Source of the DNA: Methylobacterium sp. WL1
GTDB taxonomy: Bacteria > Pseudomonadota > Alphaproteobacteria > Rhizobiales > Beijerinckiaceae
Length of the DNA: 64,000 bases
Direction of reading: 5' to 3'
Assembly: GCF_008000895.1 (NCBI RefSeq)
Contig: NZ_CP042823.1
Location: 4,920,501-4,984,500, forward strand
The notes beneath the pieces were generated by a model, which worked only from the letters and a program-made list of their open reading frames with translations, was not told where the DNA came from and ran no database searches. A program made the translations under genes and the position numbers. Positions within the stretch are counted from its first letter, which is position 1. Every line of letters starts with the position of its first letter. This document shows, in pieces, positions 1 through 7,319 of the stretch.

Positions 1-80
1 AAATAGTGGTTCTTCACAAGCCGTAAACGCGCCATCGGTATCACGGGGTTGTGAGCCCTGACCGGCGTAGGATCCCCGTG

Positions 81-245
81 ATGCCTCGGCTGCTGCAGCG
101 GTTCGCCCGCGACGAGACCGGCGCCACCGCTATCGAGTACGGCATGATCGCCGCCCTGATCGCCGTCGTCATCATCGGCTCGCTCAGGCTCGTGGGTTCG
201 CGGCTCGGCGCGAAGTTCAGCGCCATTGCCGGCAACCTGAATTGA
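81..245 (+). CDS. Flp/Fap-type pilin subunit
   Basis: A 54-residue prepilin of the Flp (type IVb) family. It has a short basic leader with RFARDETGATAIEYG, which holds the prepilin-peptidase region (cleavage expected after the Gly of GATAIEYG, leaving Glu at +5), then one hydrophobic helix of about 18 residues (MIAALIAVVIIGSL) and a short polar tail. Length and motif are normal for Flp pilins, which are exported, processed by TadV/CpaA-type peptidase and assembled into Tad pili. I chose the ATG at 81 because family members start just before the xxLLxRFxxDExGAT block; an in-frame GTG at 51 would add 10 residues. No other tad/cpa gene is present, so this is an orphan or the edge of a locus. Confidence 0.85.
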   Translation: MPRLLQRFARDETGATAIEYGMIAALIAVVIIGSLRLVGSRLGAKFSAIAGNLN

Positions 246-377
246 GCCGAGTCCCGCGGATAGGTCCGCTCTCTCGACCCTAACCGAGTGCGGTCTGGGA
301 ACGACGCTCTAAGGGGGCAGTTCAGCTTGTTCGCCAGCCGTGCCGTCGGCTGGCAATTCGCAGGCATTCAGGGGCCG

Positions 378-611
378 ATGCACAAGCTTCCGCCCATGAG
401 CTTGTACCAGCTCCGCCTACTGTCCGCAGACGGGCCGCGCTTCTACAAAGTGACCGCCTACCTGCGGCGGCTGGAGGTGCTCCAGCTGATCGACGCGACT
501 GGACGAACCGACATGGCCCTAGGCAGCATCGAGTATCAAATCACCGACGCTGGGCGAGCTGAATTGGCGGAACGCTACGGCCCTGCGTATCCGCCGCCGA
601 CTGCTGAGTGA
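378..611 (+). CDS. Small hypothetical protein, winged-helix-like
   Basis: A 77-residue product (ATG at 378; a GTG at 288 would give 107 residues). The order SLYQLRLLSADGPRFYKVT, then AYLRRLEVLQLIDATG, then IEYQITDAGRAELAERYG resembles a small winged helix: the last block looks like the 'T.aGr..L' strand-loop-helix ending of PadR/MarR-like domains. No ligand or partner can be inferred. It is alone on this strand between the pilin and a minus-strand gene, followed by a GC-rich hairpin at 674-704. Confidence 0.5.
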   Translation: MHKLPPMSLYQLRLLSADGPRFYKVTAYLRRLEVLQLIDATGRTDMALGSIEYQITDAGRAELAERYGPAYPPPTAE

Positions 612-673
612 TTCAGGTCCTCAGCTGAACCCCGCTTCTTTCCACGTCACCGGGCCATGGGCCTGTACGCTCG

Positions 674-704
674 GCCCTGCCCCGATCTGCTCATGGGGCG
701 GGGC
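674..704. terminator. GC-rich hairpin, possible terminator
   Basis: A 10-bp stem (674-683 pairing with 695-704, one G-U wobble) with an 11-base loop containing TCTGCTCAT. It lies between the convergent genes ending at 611 and 718 and could stop transcription from either side, though there is no T-run. The loop plus 3' arm (TCTGCTCATGGGGCGGG) recurs at 2799-2815 after the first nuclease gene, so this is a repeated downstream element. Confidence 0.4.
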
Positions 705-717
705 GGAACTCGGCCGA

Positions 718-978
718 TCAAAAGCGGCGCATGTGCTCTCCGAGTTCGAGGCGCATCCCCGCTTCGAAGCCGATGTGCCACGCCCGGACTTCGGAAGTTA
801 GCATGCCGGCTTCCTGATGCCCCTGGGCCACGATGACCCCGACCTGCTCAAGCCGGCGCACGACGCCCTCGACGCTGCCTGTCTCCGGGCTCAGCGTCTT
901 GATCATCTCGCTCGCTGCAAGCCGGCCAGCTTTTTCGCCTCGAGCGGTGGGAGCTAGCGGCTTGCTATGTGGCGGCAT
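718..978 (-). CDS. Hypothetical protein
   Basis: An 86-residue product starting at the ATG at 978; an upstream GTG at 996 would add six residues. The sequence is soluble, with a helical middle (SVEGVVRRLEQVGVIVAQGH) and a C-terminal helix ending in GEHMRRF. I do not recognise a family. It is convergent with the gene ending at 611. Coding is judged from frame length and composition only. Confidence 0.4.
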   Translation of the reverse strand: MPPHSKPLAPTARGEKAGRLAASEMIKTLSPETGSVEGVVRRLEQVGVIVAQGHQEAGMLTSEVRAWHIGFEAGMRLELGEHMRRF

Positions 979-1135
979 GGGTCTCGATTGCCTCACCTCA
1001 GTGAGCCGATACGCAACGCGGCTCGTGAGACAGGATGGCGCCGGGTGGTTACCAGCTCTCGTCGCCAGCCAATATGTTGTTGTCCCACGACGATACCCTG
1101 CGTTAGCGGCGGGTCAGGGAACAGGATCGGGCCGC

Positions 1136-1396
1136 ATGGACGACGACGATCGCGAATTCGAGCATTCCTCGCTGTCGGGCGCGTTCGCCCGCGACGGCGA
1201 GACGGTCGAGGTCGAGATCTACCGGTTCGAAGGGGAGACAGGCCGGTGGCGCCTGGAGGTGGTCCATCTCTCCGGCTGCGTTCGGTGGGAGACCACGTTT
1301 GCGACCGAAGCAGAAGCGCACGCCGCTTTCCTCACGATGATCGAGGCCGTGGGCATAAGGTACTTCGTCGGCGATCGCCCAAAGGCCCGACACTGA
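1136..1396 (+). CDS. Hypothetical acidic protein
   Basis: An 86-residue product starting at ATG 1136 with an acidic N-terminus (MDDDDREFEHSS). The body alternates beta-prone stretches (VEVEIYRFEGETGRWRLEV, VRWETTFATEAEAHAAFL) and ends in a helix. This resembles small stand-alone alpha/beta proteins common in Methylobacterium genomes, with no assignable function. It converges on the minus-strand gene ending at 1645; the junction carries the hairpin element at 1500-1535. Confidence 0.55.
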   Translation: MDDDDREFEHSSLSGAFARDGETVEVEIYRFEGETGRWRLEVVHLSGCVRWETTFATEAEAHAAFLTMIEAVGIRYFVGDRPKARH

Positions 1397-1499
1397 TCGA
1401 ACGGCACGGCACGAAAAAGCCCGCGCCGGCGAAGGTCAAGGAGTCCCCCGGTGCGTTACGCCAGGCAACGAGTCGACCGTATCAGCATTGCAGGCGCAG

Positions 1500-1535
1500 G
1501 AGAGCCCGCTGCGATGACAGATCGGGCGGGCTCTC
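1500..1535. terminator. Bidirectional hairpin terminator, copy I of a repeated element
   Basis: A perfect 10-bp inverted repeat (GAGAGCCCGC at 1500-1509, GCGGGCTCTC at 1526-1535) around a 16-base loop, placed between the convergent genes ending at 1396 and 1645. The 3' flank (CAGCCTCGGACGAAGGTGTC and on) and a block around 1410 (GAAAAAGCCCGCGCCGGCGA) recur at 3299-3450, where the stem carries compensating changes. Bidirectional termination is inferred from position and symmetry. Confidence 0.6.
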
Positions 1536-1644
1536 AGCCTCGGACGAAGGTGTCACCGCGGAGTTCGAGGCTGGCGTTCACGTACCATGTGGCGGGCCAC
1601 CACGATGGAAGCCTGCGGTGGCTAAACTGTGCAGCCTGTGCCGT

Positions 1645-1944
1645 TCAACCGCCGCCACCGTTGCCGGCACCACCGCCGCTGCCACCCGTCGAACGTGACC
1701 CGCGAGAAGGCTGACCTGCATTGCCACCAGCGGCCGAGCTCGACGAGCCACGCCCGCCGGTGTTGTTCGTGATGGGGATGCCCGTCCGCTTGGCCGACTT
1801 CATGTGACGTGAGCGCGCATCAGCCGGCGCTGTCGTCTGTGAGAGTACGAAAGATGACAAGGCTAGGGCGCATGCGCCAAGAAGGAGCTTCTTCAAAACG
1901 GTTCTCCGATTCAGCCGATAACGAGCAACCCGTTGCGGAAGCAT
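1645..1944 (-). CDS. Small secreted Gly/Ser-rich protein
   Basis: A 99-residue product with a basic leader, a hydrophobic segment (LLLGACALALSSFVLS) and a probable signal-peptidase site near APADARS. The mature part is short, basic, then very rich in Gly and Ser (GGSGGGAGNGGGG at the end). It is likely exported and disordered; function unknown. ATG 1944 lacks an obvious ribosome site, and a TTG codon just before the lysines of KKLLLGAC is an alternative start. It is divergent from the nuclease gene at 2038, so 1945-2037 should hold both promoters. Confidence 0.6.
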   Translation of the reverse strand: MLPQRVARYRLNRRTVLKKLLLGACALALSSFVLSQTTAPADARSRHMKSAKRTGIPITNNTGGRGSSSSAAGGNAGQPSRGSRSTGGSGGGAGNGGGG

Positions 1945-2037
1945 AGTATCCGCACCGCCATTCGATCGCCCGTCCTTGGCTCGGCATCGCGCTCTCGAAC
2001 CGGTTGCCGGAAGCCGCGGATCGGCTATCGCTTCGGG

Positions 2038-2736
2038 ATGCGCCACACCCTCCTCGCTCTCCTGCTGCTGAGCGGCCCCGCTCTGGCTGCCGAGCCCATC
2101 ACCGGTCGCGCCTCTGTCACGGACGGCGACACCGTGGTGATCCACGGAACCCGCATTCGCTTGTTCGGCATTGACGCGCCGGAGAGCGCTCAACTCTGCC
2201 AGGACTCGGCGGGCAAGGACTATCGCTGCGGCCAGCGGGCGGCGCTGGCGCTGGCCGACCGGATCGGCGAGGCTCCCATCTCCTGCGAGCCGCGCGACAC
2301 GGACCGCTACGGGCGCACCGTTGCGGTGTGCAGGAAGGGCACGGAGGATCTGAACGCCTGGATGGTCCAGCAGGGCCTCGCCACAGCCTACCAGCGGTAT
2401 TCCCGCGATTACGTCCCGGCCGAGACGACTGCGAGAGCTGCGAAGCGCGGGCTCTGGGCTGGCACCTTCGACCCACCGTCGGACTGGCGGCGCGCCAAGC
2501 GTGCGGGTGGCGTCGAGACCAGGCCGGAGATGGAGAAGCCCCCGGCAGCCGCGCCGGCGCCAGCGCCGGTCACCTGCGCGATCAAGGGCAACATCTCGCG
2601 GAAGGGCGATAAGATCTATCACCTGCCCGGGACCCGGGACTACGAGCGCACCGTGATCAACGCCGGCTCCGGCGAGCGGATGTTCTGCAGCGAGGAAGAA
2701 GCGAAGGTCGCGGGCTGGCGAGCGGCGCGAAGTTGA
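2038..2736 (+). CDS. Thermonuclease (SNase-like) family protein, catalytically complete
   Basis: A 232-residue exported nuclease-fold protein. Residues 1-18 form a signal peptide (LLALLLLSGPALAA). The OB-fold SNase domain follows, with metal-binding and catalytic motifs intact: VTDGDTVVI (Asp), RIRLFGIDAPES (Arg and Glu of the active site) and DRYGRTVAVC (second catalytic Arg). After a Pro/Ala linker comes a small Cys-containing domain (CAIKGNISRKGDKIYHLPG...RMFCSEEEAKVAGWR) seen at the C-terminus of many alphaproteobacterial secreted nucleases. The expected role is Ca-dependent cleavage of DNA/RNA in the periplasm or outside. ATG 2038 is chosen because the signal peptide starts there; the frame is open further upstream. 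Confidence 0.9.
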   Translation: MRHTLLALLLLSGPALAAEPITGRASVTDGDTVVIHGTRIRLFGIDAPESAQLCQDSAGKDYRCGQRAALALADRIGEAPISCEPRDTDRYGRTVAVCRKGTEDLNAWMVQQGLATAYQRYSRDYVPAETTARAAKRGLWAGTFDPPSDWRRAKRAGGVETRPEMEKPPAAAPAPAPVTCAIKGNISRKGDKIYHLPGTRDYERTVINAGSGERMFCSEEEAKVAGWRAARS

Positions 2737-2903
2737 GTGGGCCTCGCCCGGCTGCCAGATTGCACCTCCGCACTCGGCCTCTCAGCCCCACCGCGGTCTG
2801 CTCATGGGGCGGGCCACGTTGAGGGCAATCCCGCATGCGACAGCGTCATCGAACCACCGTTCGCCGAAAAGCGTTCTTGCCTCGCAACGGGGAGGAGAAC
2901 CGA

Positions 2904-3260
2904 ATGAAGGTGATTTCAGCGACTGTCTTGGGTCTGGCGCTGCTGAGCGGCGTGGCTCCGGCCTTTGCACAACCCTATGGTGGGCGCGACTACGATCGCG
3001 GTGACTATGGCTCCCGCGACCGGGGCTACGGAGATCGCGGCTATGGCGATCGAGGCTACGGCGACCGTGATCGCCGCGATTACGATCGGGACAATGACCG
3101 AGGCTCGCGAGGCGGTCGTGGCGACTACGCTTTCAACGAGGCGGAGTATCTGCGCTGCAATCCGGATGTGCGCCGCGCGGTCATTGGGCGAGCAATCAAG
3201 TCCGGGCTGGAACACTACCGGAAGGTCGGAATGGCGGAAGGCCGGAAGCTGAGCTGCTGA
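2904..3260 (+). CDS. Secreted YGDRG-repeat protein with a C-terminal NPDV motif domain
   Basis: A 118-residue product with a strong ribosome site (GGAGGAG at 2891-2897). Residues 1-22 are a signal peptide ending AFA. A low-complexity Arg/Asp/Tyr/Gly region follows, containing three consecutive RGYGD units encoded by near-identical 15-bp repeats around 3020-3068. The C-terminus (YLRCNPDVRRAVIGRAIKSG then HYRKVGMAEGRKL) matches the short 'YL..NPDV..AV..G...SGLEHY...G..EGR' motif found in many alphaproteobacterial proteins linked to cell-surface or glycan functions. Exported; exact role unknown. Convergent with the pseudo-nuclease gene. Confidence 0.75.
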   Translation: MKVISATVLGLALLSGVAPAFAQPYGGRDYDRGDYGSRDRGYGDRGYGDRGYGDRDRRDYDRDNDRGSRGGRGDYAFNEAEYLRCNPDVRRAVIGRAIKSGLEHYRKVGMAEGRKLSC

Positions 3261-3301
3261 GCGAGAGCCTTCAGCGTGCGGCCAAGAGTGACCGGCCATG
3301 A

Positions 3302-3330
3302 AAAAGCCCGCGCCGGCGAACCGGGCGGGC
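3302..3330 (-). terminator. Rho-independent terminator reading on the minus strand
   Basis: On the minus strand a GC-rich stem (GCCCGC pairing with GCGGGC, loop with an internal CCGG/CCGG) is followed directly by TTTTT, a classical intrinsic terminator. With the hairpin at 3398-3433 it separates the convergent genes ending at 3260 and 3566. A related but shorter sequence lies at 1409-1427. Confidence 0.6.
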
Positions 3331-3397
3331 GAAGGTTGTGACCTCGAACTCGGGGGAGTCGGAAATCGCGCGGACCATACCCCAAATACCGTCATAG

Positions 3398-3433
3398 GAA
3401 AGCCCGCCACGATGCTGGATCGGGCGGGCTTTC
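3398..3433. terminator. Bidirectional hairpin terminator, copy II of a repeated element
   Basis: A perfect 11-bp inverted repeat (GAAAGCCCGCC at 3398-3408, GGCGGGCTTTC at 3423-3433). Relative to copy I at 1500-1535 the third stem position changes from G-C to A-T on both arms, so pairing is preserved. The flank CAGCCTCGGACAAAGGTGTCACCGCGG is nearly identical to copy I. It sits in the 305-base convergent gap 3261-3565. Confidence 0.6.
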
Positions 3434-3565
3434 AGCCTCGGACAAAGGTGTCACCGCGGTGCCCGAGGCTCTGATGGCGCCAGCTGTTGAGACGGGCGCC
3501 AGAGGCAATTGTAGTGCTGCAGCGCAACAGGAACACTCGTAGTGCACTACGTCAGGCGACGAGGG

Positions 3566-4150
3566 TTATGTGGCAGGGACGACATCGACCGGTCTGATCC
3601 GCCTCTCAGCTGGGTCCTGGAACACCCCGGACCACAGACCCAGATGCTGCCCCCACGCCCGCTCGGCGGCCTTCGTGTAGTCCAGCCCATGGGTCCGATC
3701 TGGCACGGCGTAGCCACGCCCGACCATCCAGGCGCCAAGATCCTCGTCACCGACCCGGCAAATCGCTTCGACCGTACCCCCGGCCGTACCGCTACGTGTT
3801 TCGCAGGCGATGACAGCGCCGCCGATATGGTCCTTGAGCGCTCGGGCCACCGTTCGACCGCATGCATAGGGCCGATCCTGCGTGTCCGAGCAGGTTTGGT
3901 CGGCATCCGGCGCCACGATGCCGTAGAGGCTGATGCGGCTGACGCCGACCACAACGGTCTCGCCGTCGAGCACCCTGGCTGGGCCGCGTAGAGTCTCGCC
4001 TGCTTGGGCGGGGGTATGCCATGCGAGCCCGCCCGCGAGTAACGCCGCCAGCAAAGGCAGCCGCGAGCGGCGGCCGGTCTCATCGGGGCACAGGATGGTA
4101 CCGGCGAGGCCGGCGGCGCAGGCGAGGAGGGCACCGAGGATCAGCGACAT
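3566..4150 (-). CDS. SNase-like fold protein lacking catalytic residues
   Basis: A 194-residue exported homologue of the nuclease at 2038. The N-terminus is hydrophobic (LILGALLACAAGLAGTIL, then LLAALLAGGLAWHTPAQA), suggesting a signal or anchor. The SNase core is recognisable (RVLDGETVVVGVSRISLYGI, ACGRTVARALKDHIGGAVIACE, DEDLGAWMVGRGYAV, AWGQHLGLWSGVF), but the active-site positions are changed: the DGDT Asp is Glu, the Arg before LxGI is Ser, the APE Glu is Asp, and the DRYGR Arg segment is replaced by GTAGG. It is probably a non-catalytic paralogue. Start at ATG 4150 is chosen by family length. Confidence 0.75.
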   Translation of the reverse strand: MSLILGALLACAAGLAGTILCPDETGRRSRLPLLAALLAGGLAWHTPAQAGETLRGPARVLDGETVVVGVSRISLYGIVAPDADQTCSDTQDRPYACGRTVARALKDHIGGAVIACETRSGTAGGTVEAICRVGDEDLGAWMVGRGYAVPDRTHGLDYTKAAERAWGQHLGLWSGVFQDPAERRIRPVDVVPAT

Positions 4151-4320
4151 GGGTTGTCTCCGGAAGAGGTCTGGTCCCCTTCTGCTTGAGAGCCGCCTCG
4201 CAACCCTGACGGCCCTTGTCAGCCTGTCGTCAGGCAACCGGAGCTATGCCTGTGCGGTCACGGGATGATTTCGGGCGACCGGACCCCACCTCTCCCCGTC
4301 ATGGCCGAGCCCGAGCCCGT

Positions 4321-4626
4321 ATGATCCAGCTCCCGTCCCGACGCGCCGCGCTCATGCTGTTCGCTTGCGTGGCTTGGCCGGCGCACGCCTCCGAGGATGC
4401 CGATCGCGCCCGTCGCGCCCTGGAGAAGGGCGAGATCCGCCCGCTCGACGAGATCCTGCGCGCCGCCCGCGAGGCGGTGCCGGGAGACGTGGTGGCGGTC
4501 GATCTCAAGCGCGACGATGGGCAGTGGCTGTACAAGCTGCGCATCCTCGGCACCGACGGAAAGCGCCGCTCCGTAAAGGTCGATGCTGGCTCGCTCAAGA
4601 TCCTGGACGAAGACGACGATGATTGA
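4321..4626 (+). CDS. PepSY-domain periplasmic protein
   Basis: A 101-residue protein with a signal peptide (RRAALMLFACVAWPAHA) followed by a single PepSY-like domain: ARRALEKGEIRPLDEILRAA, then GDVVAVDLKRDDGQWLYKL, then VKVDAGSLKILDEDDDD. The ending 'kR.v.vDa.tG.il..dddD' is typical of small PepSY proteins encoded beside PhoP/PhoQ-type systems, where they are thought to modulate the sensor kinase in the periplasm. It is first in an operon: the response regulator starts 15 bases downstream. Confidence 0.85.
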   Translation: MIQLPSRRAALMLFACVAWPAHASEDADRARRALEKGEIRPLDEILRAAREAVPGDVVAVDLKRDDGQWLYKLRILGTDGKRRSVKVDAGSLKILDEDDDD

Positions 4627-4641
4627 GCGCGGGAGCAGGCC

Positions 4642-5304
4642 GTGCGCGTCCTAGTGGTCGAGGACGAACCGCGCATCGCCGCGGACGTGAAGCACGGGCT
4701 CGAGCATGCCGGCTACGTGGTCGACGTGGTCGCGGACGGCGAGGCGGCGTGGTTCCGCGCCGAGACCGAGCCCTACGATGCGATGGTGCTCGATCTTGGC
4801 CTGCCGCGCCTCGACGGGCTCGGCGTGCTGCGGCGGCTGCGGGCGGCCGAGGTGGCGCTGCCCGTGCTGATCCTCACGGCCCGGGATGGCTGGCGCGAAC
4901 GGGTCGAGGGCATCGACGCCGGCGCCGACGACTATCTGGTCAAGCCGTTCCGCATGGAGGAGCTGAACGCACGCCTACGGGCGATCCTCCGGCGCACGGC
5001 TGGCCACGCCTCGCCAGTGCTCCGGGCCGGAGACGTAGAACTCGACACCCGCACCCGAGCGGTGAGCGTCGCGGGCCGACCGACCGAACTGACGGCCCTC
5101 GAATACCGGCTCCTAGCCTTCCTGCTGCACCGGCAGGGACAGGTCGTCCCGGCAGGCGAGCTCCTGGACCACCTCCACGGCGTCGGCACCGAGCGCGAGG
5201 CCAACGCACTAGAAGCGCTTCTGACCCGCCTGCGTCGCAAGCTCGGGTCCGGGGTAATCGAGACCCGCCGCGGCCAGGGCTACCGCATCCCGGACGCATC
5301 GTGA
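4642..5304 (+). CDS. OmpR/PhoB-family response regulator
   Basis: A 220-residue two-component regulator with a GTG start. The receiver domain has the acidic pair E7/D8, the phosphoacceptor D51 (MVLDLGLPRLDG), T79 and K101 (LVKPF). The C-terminal winged helix (LDTRTRAVSVAGRPTELTA... LLDHLHGVGTEREANALEA... RRGQGYRI) is the standard Trans_reg_C DNA-binding domain. The stop overlaps the kinase start (GTGA at 5301-5304), indicating translational coupling. With the PepSY protein and kinase it forms a PhoP/PhoQ-like sensing operon; the signal is unknown. Confidence 0.95.
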   Translation: MRVLVVEDEPRIAADVKHGLEHAGYVVDVVADGEAAWFRAETEPYDAMVLDLGLPRLDGLGVLRRLRAAEVALPVLILTARDGWRERVEGIDAGADDYLVKPFRMEELNARLRAILRRTAGHASPVLRAGDVELDTRTRAVSVAGRPTELTALEYRLLAFLLHRQGQVVPAGELLDHLHGVGTEREANALEALLTRLRRKLGSGVIETRRGQGYRIPDAS

Positions 5305-6668
5305 GGCGCGACTCCCTGCAACTGCGGCTGGGGCTTGCGGCGGCGGCGCTGATCGGGCTCGCCCTACTGCTCGCCGGCGTCGGCCTAACGGTGATCCTCG
5401 ACCGGGTGCTCGACGTCCGCACCGCCGACGAGCTCGACCGGACCGCCAAGCTCATCGCCGGCCGAGTCAACCTCGCCGCGGATGGGAGTCCGACCGTCTC
5501 CCGGGAGCCGCCGGACCCGCGCTTCGCCACGCCCTATGGCGGACTGTACTGGCAGGTTGAGGTTGGGAGCCAAGTCCTGCGCTCGCGCTCGCTCTGGGAC
5601 AAGCGCCTGGAACTGGGACCCACTACCGGCGACGCCCCAGCGACCGTGGAGGCCACCGGGCCGGATGGCGGCCGGCTGATCGCCATCGTCCGTCCCCTGG
5701 AGATCGGCCCGCGCGGTGCCGAGACCGGCTTGCGGGTGGTCGTGGCGGAGGACCGTCGCGACCTGGCGGCGAGCCGGGCCACATTCCTGCGCCTGCTGGT
5801 CCCTGGGCTGGCGGCCCTATTTGGGGTGCTCACCCTCGCCCTGTGGCTGTTCGTGCACCGGGCGCTGGCGCCGTTCCGCGTGCTGCAGCAGGATCTCGGC
5901 GCGGTCCATGCCGGGACCCGGACGCGGTTGCCGGATCATTTTCCCGACGAGGTTCTGCCGCTGGTAGCCGACCTCAACCGGCTGCTCGACGCTCAGGAGC
6001 GCGCCCTGATCCGAGCCCGGGCCGCGGCCGCCGACATGGCCCACGGCCTGAAGACGCCACTCGCCGTGCTGGACGCCTTGGCGCGCCGGACCGGCCCGAC
6101 CAATGCCGGCTTGTCGGAGGAGATCGCCGAGCAGGCCCGGGCAATGGCTGGCCAGGTCGAGCGCGCGCTCGCCCGAGCGCGGATCGCTGCAGCCGGCGAC
6201 CTGCGGCGCCGGACTTGCCGGGTCGCCCCGGTGGCCGAGCGCCTGATTGCGACCATGCGCCGGCTGCCGGAGGGTGATTCGCTCGCTTGGGACATCGCCG
6301 TGCCAGAGGGGCTAGCCTATCCGGGCGAAGAGGGCGAGCTGATGGAGGTGCTGGGCAACCTGCTCGACAATGCTCGTAAATGGGCGCACCGCCGCGTCCG
6401 AGTGGCTGGGGCAGTAGATGGTGGGGGCCTGCAGCTCACGATCGAGGACGACGGCCCTGGCATGAGCGAAGCCGCGATCTCCGGCATCGGTCGCGGCCAA
6501 CGCTGGGACGAAAGCCGCCCGGGTACGGGCTTTGGTATCGCCATTGCCCGAGATATCTCCGAAGCCGCGGGCGTGAGGATGCGCTTCAATCAATCAAAGA
6601 TGGGTGGTTTGCTAATCGAGCTGAGATGGCGTGGCTCGAGCGACGGTCTCAGACCCAGTCACATCTGA
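5301..6668 (+). CDS. Sensor histidine kinase, PhoQ-like
   Basis: A 455-residue membrane kinase, GTG start overlapping the regulator stop. Transmembrane helices lie near residues 10-33 and 162-187 with a periplasmic sensor region of about 125 residues between them. The dimerisation/phosphoacceptor box is ADMAHGLKTPLAVL with H248, the 'AH.LKTPLAVL' form typical of PhoQ-related kinases. The ATP-binding domain has an N-box (LGNLLDNARKWA, about 350-361), a G1 box (DDGPGM, about 383) and a G2 box (GTGFGIAIA, about 410). Partner of the regulator at 4642. Confidence 0.93.
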   Translation: MRRDSLQLRLGLAAAALIGLALLLAGVGLTVILDRVLDVRTADELDRTAKLIAGRVNLAADGSPTVSREPPDPRFATPYGGLYWQVEVGSQVLRSRSLWDKRLELGPTTGDAPATVEATGPDGGRLIAIVRPLEIGPRGAETGLRVVVAEDRRDLAASRATFLRLLVPGLAALFGVLTLALWLFVHRALAPFRVLQQDLGAVHAGTRTRLPDHFPDEVLPLVADLNRLLDAQERALIRARAAAADMAHGLKTPLAVLDALARRTGPTNAGLSEEIAEQARAMAGQVERALARARIAAAGDLRRRTCRVAPVAERLIATMRRLPEGDSLAWDIAVPEGLAYPGEEGELMEVLGNLLDNARKWAHRRVRVAGAVDGGGLQLTIEDDGPGMSEAAISGIGRGQRWDESRPGTGFGIAIARDISEAAGVRMRFNQSKMGGLLIELRWRGSSDGLRPSHI

Positions 6669-6713
6669 ATGCCGCGCGCGTTCGTCGCTGCCGAACTAAC
6701 ATCACCTTGGCTA

Positions 6714-6751
6714 CCCTCCCCCGGAGAAGGGGGAGGGCCCGAAGGCCCTCC
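6714..6751 (-). terminator. UUCG-loop hairpin terminator after the 45-aa gene
   Basis: On the minus strand, three bases after the stop at 6754, a perfect 8-bp stem GGAGGGCC/GGCCCTCC closes a TTCG tetraloop (6732-6751), an unusually stable fold. The 3' arm can instead pair with a downstream CCC-rich arm (CCTCCCCC with GGGGGAGG, 6714-6738), so two alternative hairpins share one arm. There is no strong T-run. Because it also lies just after the kinase stop at 6668 it may terminate from both sides. Confidence 0.65.
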
Positions 6752-6753
6752 GA

Positions 6754-6891
6754 TCAGATCGCCCGGGCCTTGTACCGGACGATCCCGCAGGAGTTGAGAA
6801 GGTCGACCCGCTTGTGAGCCTCGTTCTTGCTGATCTTGGTGAGGACGATCTTGTTGAGCTTGGTGTGGATGATCTGGAAGGTCTTGGTCAT
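6754..6891 (-). CDS. 45-residue basic small protein
   Basis: A short gene with ATG at 6891, ribosome site GAGGAA eight bases upstream, and stop at 6754. The product is very basic: it begins MTKTFQIIHTKLNKIVL, continues TKISKNEAHKRVDLLNSC and ends VRYKARAI. It has a helical, amphipathic look and one Cys, with no membrane segment. I do not recognise a family; size and charge would suit a nucleic-acid- or ribosome-associated protein, but that is a guess. The strong terminator directly after it supports a discrete transcription unit. Confidence 0.6.
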   Translation of the reverse strand: MTKTFQIIHTKLNKIVLTKISKNEAHKRVDLLNSCGIVRYKARAI

Positions 6892-7319
6892 CTGCTTGGT
6901 TCCTCGCTGACGATGACTATGTAATACTTGCGAATGCTTATGACGTCAACAAGCTTTGGCGATAAAAACGCAGATCAGGCGGAGTCCCTGCGCGTGCCGA
7001 CGAAGATCATCTTCATGTCAATTCTAATTTCGTCGGGGAAACTGACCGGCGCGAAGCAGAGGCAGCGGCGCTGGCAAACGAATTGACGTAGCCATCGGCG
7101 GTAGCACCTGCCGTGCAACCGTAAATCGCCAAGGTTGAAAGAAACGCAGCATCCGACGCAGCAGAGCGAACGAACCTAGGAATGGAAAACATATCTCCGG
7201 GAAGCCAATTGAGAAAATGCCTGCACAAATCTGGCCTTCAATCAGATACCGCGCTTCGATCGCTTGACTTTTGGGGCGATTCGGATCGTCCGTGTTGCTG
7301 AGCAAGAAAGGATCACAAC
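6892..7319. other. AT-richer intergenic region upstream of the MucR homologue
   Basis: About 430 bases between the divergent 45-aa gene and the mucR-like gene. Base composition is less GC-rich than its neighbours (for example TGTAATACTTGCGAATGC near 6921), as expected for promoters. A 71-codon minus frame (7013-7228) is open but has no convincing ribosome site or recognisable product. I see no other gene. Confidence 0.5.

Noticed and set aside
3015..3070. Short tandem repeat considered as a CRISPR array
   Set aside because: The 15-bp units are contiguous, in frame and encode RGYGD; there are no spacers.
7013..7228. 71-codon minus frame upstream of the mucR homologue
   Set aside because: No proper ribosome-site spacing and no recognisable sequence; placed in a likely promoter region.
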